From Nectonema munidae (lineage: Eukaryota; Nematomorpha; Nectonematoida; Nectonematidae): a stretch of 64,000 nt of DNA. The stretch is taken from positions 682,001-746,000 of the forward strand of contig JAUIRK010000121.1 in the NCBI GenBank assembly GCA_030549495.1, written 5' to 3'. The position numbers and the translations under genes were made by a program. Below, piece by piece: positions 57,200-64,000 of this stretch. How positions within the stretch are numbered: the first letter of the stretch is position 1; every line of letters begins with the position of its first letter. The notes beneath the pieces were generated by a model. The model did no database searches and was not told where the DNA came from. It worked only from the letters and a program-made list of their open reading frames with translations.

Positions 57200-58002
57200 C
57201 AGTATATATAGAAACGCGTTAAAGCGAATTAGCTTAGAGCAAACAGTGGGATACTACGAATTAGATTCCTTCGTTCAACGTCCTTTGTTCCCGTATCCAC
57301 AGGGTAAGACGTGCCTCTCATACACAAATTTATATGGTGTGACTTAAATTAAATATATTAAAGTGTTCCAATTAAAAAATATTACTATTTGTAAATACAT
57401 ATGCATACATTTTTAAAGCATAAATTTCCAGTAAAAGCTAATCATCTGTAAAAGTTTTTAGTAAAATATAAAGGTAAAGGTATTTGTAAAATATTATTTT
57501 GTTCCATATTTGTACTTTGCAAGATATATATATATATATTATTTTTAAAGTAGTTAAAAAATTTATTAAATATTGATGATTTAAATAAGCTTGTTAATAT
57601 TATATTTTGTAGCTAATAAATATTTTGGTAGTATCAATAGTAAAAAAAGAATTTAATTTCCAAAAAAAATTAAAAACTTTCTTATGAAAATTATTTGTGA
57701 AGATACCATATACTTTTAATTTTATTTTTATTAAAGAAATTGAGCTGGTTGAAATTTTAGTGAGTAGTTTGTAGATAATTTTTACTATCTTATGTTTTTG
57801 GATGTATGCTACCCTCAACAGTATGCGTAGTATAAGAAGACTGCTGGTTTGTTTTAGAACATGTGTAACATAGTAGATAACACATTATCTCAGAATTCTG
57901 TCATTCCACTTGCTTTTCGGTAAAACTGGGCTATAGTGTAACTCGCTTTGTACAAACTTAATACTAGTTCCCCTCAAAGTTCGTTTTAACGCGATTCCAC
58001 TG
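57200..58002. mobile_element. Pogo/Tigger-type MITE with TA target duplication
   Basis: The left end CAGTATATATAGAAACGCGT (57,200) and right end ACGCGATTCCACTG (to 58,002) are imperfect inverted repeats carrying the ACGCG-TTAA motif of pogo-like elements (AACGCGTTAAAGCGAA against TTCGTTTTAACGCGAT). TA flanks both ends (57,198-57,199 and 58,003-58,004), as Tc1/mariner/pogo insertion gives. The 803-bp interior has no transposase. It lies just upstream of the Sec24 coding start. Confidence 0.65.
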
Positions 58003-58164
58003 TATATATACACATATATATATTACGCAATATAAAATCTTTTAAGAGTAAACAAATGTGATCTATGATGTTTTGTCTTTATCTTCTCTTTTGAGGGCTG
58101 CGTGTATTTATCCTTGAAATCTTATACTTTGTTTTTTGTTATCTCCTGTAGAGAGTGTTTTAGG

Positions 58165-61100
58165 ATGCAACGAGAATACAAAAACTTTTATAATAGCACA
58201 ATCAATGAAAATTCGCTTTCCCAACCGTCCTTCGATGGCGATTTTAATGAAAAATGCATTAAACAAGAAAATTCCAATTATCATAACGTTCAAGGATTGT
58301 ATCCAAATAATACGGTAAACTAACTTATTTTCTTTATCCCAGGCCGCTTGATGCATTTTTTCTTTGAAATTCCCCATAAACTGAATTCTAGGGAGTACCT
58401 TTGGTTGCTTGGTTATGTCTTTTTGTCGATTGGTGATTAACCTAAAAGTTCATTCGAGTGTCAGACACCGATGCATCCATTATTTTTTCCTACAAGGAGA
58501 AAACATTTAAAAAAATTTTATAGATAAAATCACGTTTAAAAACAAAAAACGATTGGGGTCCAATATGACCCCATTTTAGTACTCCGTGTATTATGAGTGG
58601 TTTTAGGTAGAGGAAGGTTAAAAAAGGTTGAAAACCACTGACTTAAATGAAGGGTTTCTTTAAATCCTTTCAATTTCAAATAAATGTAATATACTTAAAA
58701 AATTTGATTTATAAGATACGTTTGTATTTATTATTATGTCAAAAAACGGGAATCTTATTAATTGAAACACAAAAAGTTAAAGTTGATTTAGTTTTTAAAA
58801 AACGAAATTAAATTACTCATTATAAATTATAGATCGAAACTTATATTCTTCAGCTAAAAATGAATAATCGCTTAAAAACTCCCTCGATAAAAAAAGTTGT
58901 TAAATATAAGCAAGTTTTCTCCTAAATTGGCAACTCTGTTTAATATATTATTTTTTACAGTTCGCGTTTTAATATTTCTATATTCAATAGATTGTTATTA
59001 TTTGCTAAATATATTTTGAAGATTTCTGCTTCCTACTCGTATATTTAAAACATTTATATCTTCCTGCCATATGTGGAATAGCAAGCGGGAAAATAAGCCC
59101 GCAATTTTGTTTTTACAACTTTTTATCCCTTTCGTGATCCTTTTCTATTTAGAATTTGAATCAGCCGTATCAAAACAATGTCTTGGATTCTAATTTATAC
59201 TCAAATACATGCAACACGTATAACACATCGTTATCAGCTCAAAACAATGTTCCCTCAAATCTTCAACAACCTCTCTATGAAAACTATTTGTCACATAATG
59301 GTGTATATAGTAATTCTCAGCTCTATAATGCACCAGCACAACCACTTATCAATCAAAATGATGTTTTCAATTCCTTTAACAAAATGTCCATAAAGGTAAT
59401 TTGTATTTGTGCATCCTAGAATCATCCTGCCCACCTTCTTCCTATCGCCAAGTTTATCAAAAGATGATAAACTGCTTTTTCATTTATCATTTCTACGGCG
59501 AAGAATTTAATATCTAACTATGCCATACCACTTTCATTTTCTTGATGTTCAGTTTAGCGCCAGTATTGATAAATAGTAATTTATTATATACGTATTTATT
59601 ATTATCATAGATAATAGATAGTTCAACTGACGATTTATTAATCACAACAAAACTATTAGTTATTTAAATTGGAATAAAAGTACCTTAAATCAAGAAATCT
59701 AAGTTAATTAAAACGGGATCGGATAAAATGGGTTAGCCCAGTGTTTCCCAAACTGCGGGTAGATTAACCCCTGGGGGTAATTTAATAATTTTTCGGGGGT
59801 AATGGAAGGTTCAGAGAAAAAGAAGTTAATAATTCTGAAAATCATGAAAACATTGCGGTACCTGGCGTTAAAATTAATGTCAAAATAGTCTTAGTATGTA
59901 ATTCAAACTAAACTGTAACATTGTTCAAATACAATAAATATAAAATATCCCTACTGTTTTCATTTAGTCATATATATCTATGTTGACAACATTTTTTGAA
60001 AGGGGTAACATGCTTATTGGGTAGCAAGCTAAAAAAGTTTGGGAACCACTGGGTTAGCCAATTGTTTTTTATTAAAGTTTTTTCTTCAAAAATCAATCAC
60101 TTTCTTCTATAATTCTATAAAACTGGCTTTAATTGCTTATTAGTTTTGAAAGTACTTCTAGTTTTATAATTTCACCGTATTTGTTAACAAATTGCTTATT
60201 TCATATTTATGCTATTAATCACATTTAATAAAAATTGAGACATTAAGATCTTTTACTTTTTTCAAATTAATTTGTAAAGTTCATTTTTTAGATGGCAGGG
60301 CACCTAACTTCGATGAAGGGGTCTCTTCCCAAGTGCCCCATAGTTGGCTACCCCGCTTCTCCCAACACTAGTTGCAGCCAGGGTTTTTTTTTGAGGATGT
60401 GCGCCCCTGGTTGCAACATATAGAAGCTACTAGTAAAATTCGATAAGCTGATCATTCATGACTTGATGATGTTAAACTCCAGCACTGATATCTTTTAATA
60501 ATAATTACAATTCATTTGTAACTAATAACGTTTTTGCTCTTCGATGTGTATCAACCATTTTTATTTTAGTCAAAAATGTCTTCAAACTACGTAAACCTCT
60601 TTGAAAATAAGACATCAAATATGCTAACTTCAGATTATAAAAACGTTTCACTTCCTTCTCTCTCTGATGACGTTAAAAATATGAATTGTGATCCCAAGTA
60701 TTCACTCTCTATTTCTATTTTTTATTGACTTCTGCCTTTTTTGTTCCATCGTATTTTTATTACTCTTTCAGTCTCTCTTAAATTCTTTTCTATAAAGCAA
60801 TATATGTTCATCAATTGGCATGGTTAGGAATATTTTCATTGACTAAATCAATCTTAAAAGCCAAAAGCTATGGATTTTTATTAAATAACAGAATTTTGGA
60901 TAAGTATTTACTTTTTTTGAAATAATCGAAGCGTTATTATGATATAAAGGTTTTATTTAATCTAGAGAAGCTTTATACTACTTCGTCCCCCATTATCCCC
61001 TTTTCTTTCATATTTTTAAAACCCTTTGTTATATGTGGATTTTTTAATCTGGTATTTTATCTGTTTTTCAATGAATCTATTTTTCAAATGATTATTACTT

Positions 61101-62982
61101 TCTTTTTAGTCAAGTCATTTGAAAACTGTGCTAAGAATGCTAATTACATTTTTTTAATTTTATTGATAGATGTGCTGAATTGTTTTAGTTTTGACAAGTT
61201 ATTCTCCTTGAAAAGAGTTTCAAATGACTTTTTAAGAAAAATGTTAAAATGTATAAAAGCCTAAAGCTATTCATGTTTATTAACCCGTTAACGTGCAGAA
61301 TAATCAGACAATATCTAATATCTAATGTAAAACAAGATTTGTATTAAAGAGCATTGATAAACGCAGGCGATTTTATTTTTGTAAAGTCGACTCTGGCCGT
61401 TAACCGGTTAATTACCTTTTTTAATTTGTTCGAATAATGAATTTCTATATTGTACTCTGTACTATGTGGTCTTATTTGCATCCTTTTGGAGTCCTTTTGT
61501 TTGTATATGTCTCAGAACTTACTCCTCGACGTATCCTGAAGCGATTATTTCAATATTATTAGTCTCATCTGAAAATTCTCACCACTTTCCTTTCTTTTAG
61601 GGCTCTCCTTTTTATTGCTTCTCATCATGGGTCCACATATACCCCTTTGGTCAACGAAATATCCATAAGGTCCACAGGTAAAAGACAAAAAATTGGAGGT
61701 CACTATTATATTTTGGTGGTCTATGGAGCAATTGCATTTCAGATAGATTGTCATTCTGAAAATACAACCTCTTCTGTAATTTACACAGTGTTGAACTAGC
61801 AAGAATATATATGAATGATTATTCCTAAGTTTATTTTTCGTAAACGTAGATAACTCACCCATCGCTCAGTGGCAAAAACGAAGGAAAAACTTTAATTTTA
61901 AAAAACTAAATTTAAATTTAAAATATAGTCTTAAAGCATTTTTATTTTAGCGTATTTGCCTATCTCTTGTTTAACAGAGATTAGAGATAAGTGTATAGTG
62001 ATGTTCTTAGAGACTGGCTAATAATTCTAATATAAATAGAGAATCCCAAAATATATTCCAAATATTGTTTACTATATTTATTATAAAGTTAGAGAGATAG
62101 GGGGCAACGAATAACTTGAGCAAAGTTATGAAAATATTTCAAAAATCTAAATTTTCTGGTTTTTTTGGTAAAATTATTAATATTATTATCAGTAGAGAAT
62201 TTGAATCAAACGGCCTACAAAAATTTTTATACCGCATAACGATATTGAATATTTTTTCTCTGAAGGTGAAGTAATTAACAAAAGGGGCCATCCTCCGACT
62301 AAACTTTTCTTTTGTCTAAAAGCTATGAAGGTGTCCACCCTTAAAAAAAACAAAATAAAAGGGGTCCATGAGAAAAAAGGGCTGAGAACCAGTGATCTAA
62401 ATGAACTTTAACTCTTGAAAATTGGATTTTTCAAAAATAATTAGCAAAATTTTGATTTTAATAGTCAAAAAATTTAATTAAACTAATGGAATATAAAATG
62501 AATATTAGGTGTTTTCTTTCTCATTATTAAGTGGCTATTGGTATCATTTGTTATTTGTTTTTATTCATTTTATTCTCCCAGTCACTCGATATTCCTGCGG
62601 CAATTTCTCCATTTTTAAAATCCTCTAATTCATATCTAGCACTTCATCTCAGTGAGTGAAGGTGTTGATTATTTTATTTAATGAATTACCTCTGTTTAGT
62701 ATTATGCGCTGCACCCTAAATAAAGTCCCCGTCTCGTCATCTCTTTTGCAAAAGTCAAGGCTGCCATTAGGTTTAGTGTGTCATCCATTTAAAGAGATTA
62801 AAGTACGAAATCAATCCTTTTACCCTTTCAACTGTTTTTCCTTTTTATTTCTTAGGATATTCCCTTGGTTAATGGAAGAAGCATTACAAGATGTAACTTT
62901 TGCAGAGCTTATATAAATCCATTTGCTACCGTTTTAGACGTTAGAAATTGGAATTGTAATATTTGTTTACGCAATAATTCGT
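58165..62982 (+). CDS. Sec24: Sec24, COPII cargo adaptor, N-terminal five exons
   Basis: Sec24 pairs with Sec23 in the inner COPII coat and selects cargo at ER exit sites. Exons by splice sites and phase: 58,152-58,314 (ATG at 58,165), 59,153-59,395, 60,570-60,697, 62,700-62,802 and 62,856-62,982; all junctions keep one frame, giving about 250 residues. The first 170 or so residues are Asn/Gln/Tyr/Ser-rich and unstructured, as in Sec24 N-termini. Conserved sequence begins at IMRCTLNKVPVSSSLLQKSR with LPLGLVCHPF, then the zinc finger. The RCT...LPLG pattern is nearer some paralogues than others, but I do not assign one. An acceptor TATCTCCTGTAG before the first coding exon implies a 5' UTR exon upstream. 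The gene runs out of the window on the right. Confidence 0.85.
59739..60051. mobile_element. hAT-type MITE in a Sec24 intron, perfect 8-bp target duplication
   Basis: The 313-bp element begins CAGTGTTTCCCAAACT and ends AGTTTGGGAACCACTG. GGTTAGCC flanks it exactly on both sides (59,731-59,738 and 60,052-60,059). The clean duplication indicates a relatively recent insertion. It lies in the intron between the second and third coding exons. Confidence 0.9.
60287..60415. repeat. hAT-type element fragments in a Sec24 intron
   Basis: A GC-richer segment starting CAGGGCACCTAACTTCG at about 60,297 and ending near TGTGCGCCCCTGG (to about 60,414) contains end-like motifs of two hAT families. No complete element can be delimited. 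Confidence 0.35.
60698..62699 (+). other. Sec24 intron 3 of the coding part
   Basis: A 2-kb intron with donor GTATTC and acceptor CTGTTTAG. It contains a hAT-like right end near 62,365-62,394 (GGCTGAGAACCAGTG). A minus frame of 105 codons at 61,545-61,862 matches nothing I recognise. Exon phases on both sides join exactly (2 then 1). Confidence 0.55.
62856..62982 (+). CDS. Sec24: Sec24 zinc-finger exon
   Basis: Reads DIPLVNGRSITRCNFCRAYI then NPFATVLDVRNWNCNICLRN. The pattern C-x2-C-x17-C-x2-C, with YINPF and an aromatic before the third Cys, is that of the Sec23/Sec24 zinc finger (human: RCRSCRTYINPF...WKCNLC). Donor GTAAGT at 62,983 fits best. The following trunk domain exon is not seen before the window ends; an acceptor-like TTTTTTTTAG at 63,960-63,969 leads into a frame with an early stop in either phase. 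Confidence 0.88.
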
Positions 62983-64000
62983 GTAAGTTTCTTTCATTTT
63001 TATATTCATTTGCCCATTTATATTTTATTTTTTTATGAAAATACTTTTACCAACTCCAAAATCTTCAATTACATTTAACCTATTAATTCTTCAACTTCTA
63101 GTTTTAAAAATTTTAATTTTTTTTCTATTGATCAGCTGCACTAATCACATGACACGTTAATTTTGCTTGATATATTCCGTGGGATAATGTTCTGACCATT
63201 AGTTAATGATAATATATTTTTTTGTAATCATATCAAAGATTGTGGCCTATGCACCTATGAAAATTCTTTTCACACATTTTAAATTCTTCCTCTTCACCTG
63301 GTCAATATTTTCAGAGATTTTGCCTGCTTCTTATTTCTTAGGGAGTAGCTTGTGCATGGTAAAGTTGTGCAGGGAACTTCCTAATAAATAGACAATATCA
63401 CTTGAGACTTATTTATTTATTCTTGTATATGTTTCTTTCTTATGAAATGATTTTTTTAATGCCTTAGCATCGTTACTTTGAAACACTGTGCGTGCGTTGT
63501 CAAAATAAACTCATCGTATATCGATTTTTTCAAATTTTTAAATGGCTCTTGCATTTGAAAATGCCTATCTACTTACATTATGGAAAAATATCCTTCAAAT
63601 ATTTTGTCTTACTTTTTCGACACGATTTTGCTTTAAATTTAATTCTATTTCCCATTACATTGTCTTATTTCACAGCATGGTGATATTTTTCAAAGTCTCC
63701 CAACTGAAATTTATGTTTCTCTCAAGATATTAGACTCATATACTAAATTTCAAAAAGATTGATATATATATATATATAATAAAGGAACCCTCAATCAGTC
63801 TTAAAGATATCAATAAAGAAAAATTAAATACATATTTTAAATTGAAAGATAACATGTATTTGATCATTCTAATTTTTTTTCATAATAAACTCATGAAAAA
63901 ATATTTACGTATTTGTACAAACAAATAAAATTATAAATTTTATAATAATTATTTTTGTTTTTTTTTAGTTTAAATTACACTGAAACTTCTTGAAATATCT
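62983..64000. other. Sec24 intron to the window end
   Basis: T-rich intronic sequence with a (TA)n run near 63,761-63,778. Short plus frames at 63,206-63,391 and 63,492-63,733 carry no Sec24 trunk-domain signal. Confidence 0.5.

Noticed and set aside
57156-57347. 63-residue protein
   Set aside because: It spans the edge and terminal repeat of the pogo-type MITE; no family similarity.
58108-58377. Minus-strand 89-residue ORF
   Set aside because: It is antisense to the first coding exon of Sec24, whose splice sites and phase support the plus strand.
59178-59393. Alternative 71-residue plus-strand frame
   Set aside because: Shadow of the second Sec24 coding exon; only the frame beginning at 59,153 joins neighbouring exons in phase.
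1-64000. Retrovirus, LTR retrotransposon, Polinton or other capsid-bearing element
   Set aside because: No paired LTRs, primer-binding site, protease, integrase, capsid or protein-primed polymerase blocks were recognised; the RT-bearing elements are LINEs.
63960-64000. Next Sec24 exon at the window end
   Set aside because: There is an acceptor-like sequence, but joining it to the zinc-finger exon with either donor gives a stop within about five to seven codons and no trunk-domain residues.

Overview
The window is AT-rich animal nuclear DNA. It contains four recognisable host genes in a background made largely of decayed transposable elements. Evidence for an animal genome is short GT-AG introns of about 50-60 bp in two genes, AATAAA poly(A) signals, animal-type nuclear pore, mitochondrial poly(A) polymerase, COPII and cap-methylation proteins, and a mix of hAT, piggyBac, pogo, LINE and tRNA-derived SINE remnants. 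Compact introns and low GC would fit an arthropod, perhaps a small crustacean, but that is inference. I cannot name a species.

Host genes. (1) Nup54, minus strand, 8,779-10,104: one uninterrupted 441-codon frame with no FG repeats. (2) A 57-residue RAMAC-like (RNMT-activating mini-protein) last exon, minus strand, 15,661-15,834. (3) Mitochondrial poly(A) polymerase (MTPAP), plus strand, 31,209-38,292: seven closely packed exons, then one exon behind a 5.2 kb intron that has collected piggyBac remnants. Its 5' start is not found. (4) The N-terminal part of Sec24, the COPII cargo adaptor, plus strand, 58,165-62,982: five exons ending in the C2-C2 zinc finger, with the rest beyond the right edge. 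The four genes act in nuclear transport, mRNA capping, mitochondrial RNA tailing and ER export. They are neighbours by chance and do not form a pathway.

Mobile and repeat layout. 0-2.5 kb: SINE end, poly-G tract, ZBED5-like hAT fossil, and a pogo remnant split by a GC-rich MITE. 5.4-6.5 kb: two hAT MITEs around a hAT transposase tail. 11.2-11.9 kb and 46.3-48.0 kb: one satellite-carrying element in two opposite orientations. 12.3-21.7 kb: SINEs, MITEs with clean target duplications, a hAT tail split by a SINE, and a 1.67 kb element with terminal inverted repeats. 22.1-29.8 kb: piggyBac fossils, a 31-bp minisatellite, and a LINE 3' half abutted by a SINE. 39.8-48.6 kb: three hAT fossils and a LINE split by a hAT plus two satellites with units near 147 and 150 bp. 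49-53.2 kb: a second LINE with strong strand-biased composition, and an inverted repeat pair. 54.4-58.0 kb: a second ZBED5-like hAT and a pogo-type MITE.

I found no retrovirus, LTR element, Polinton, CRISPR array, rRNA or credible tRNA gene, and no obviously new multi-gene system. The most unusual items are the satellite-bearing element, the FG-less Nup54, the very small RAMAC and the transposon-filled MTPAP intron.
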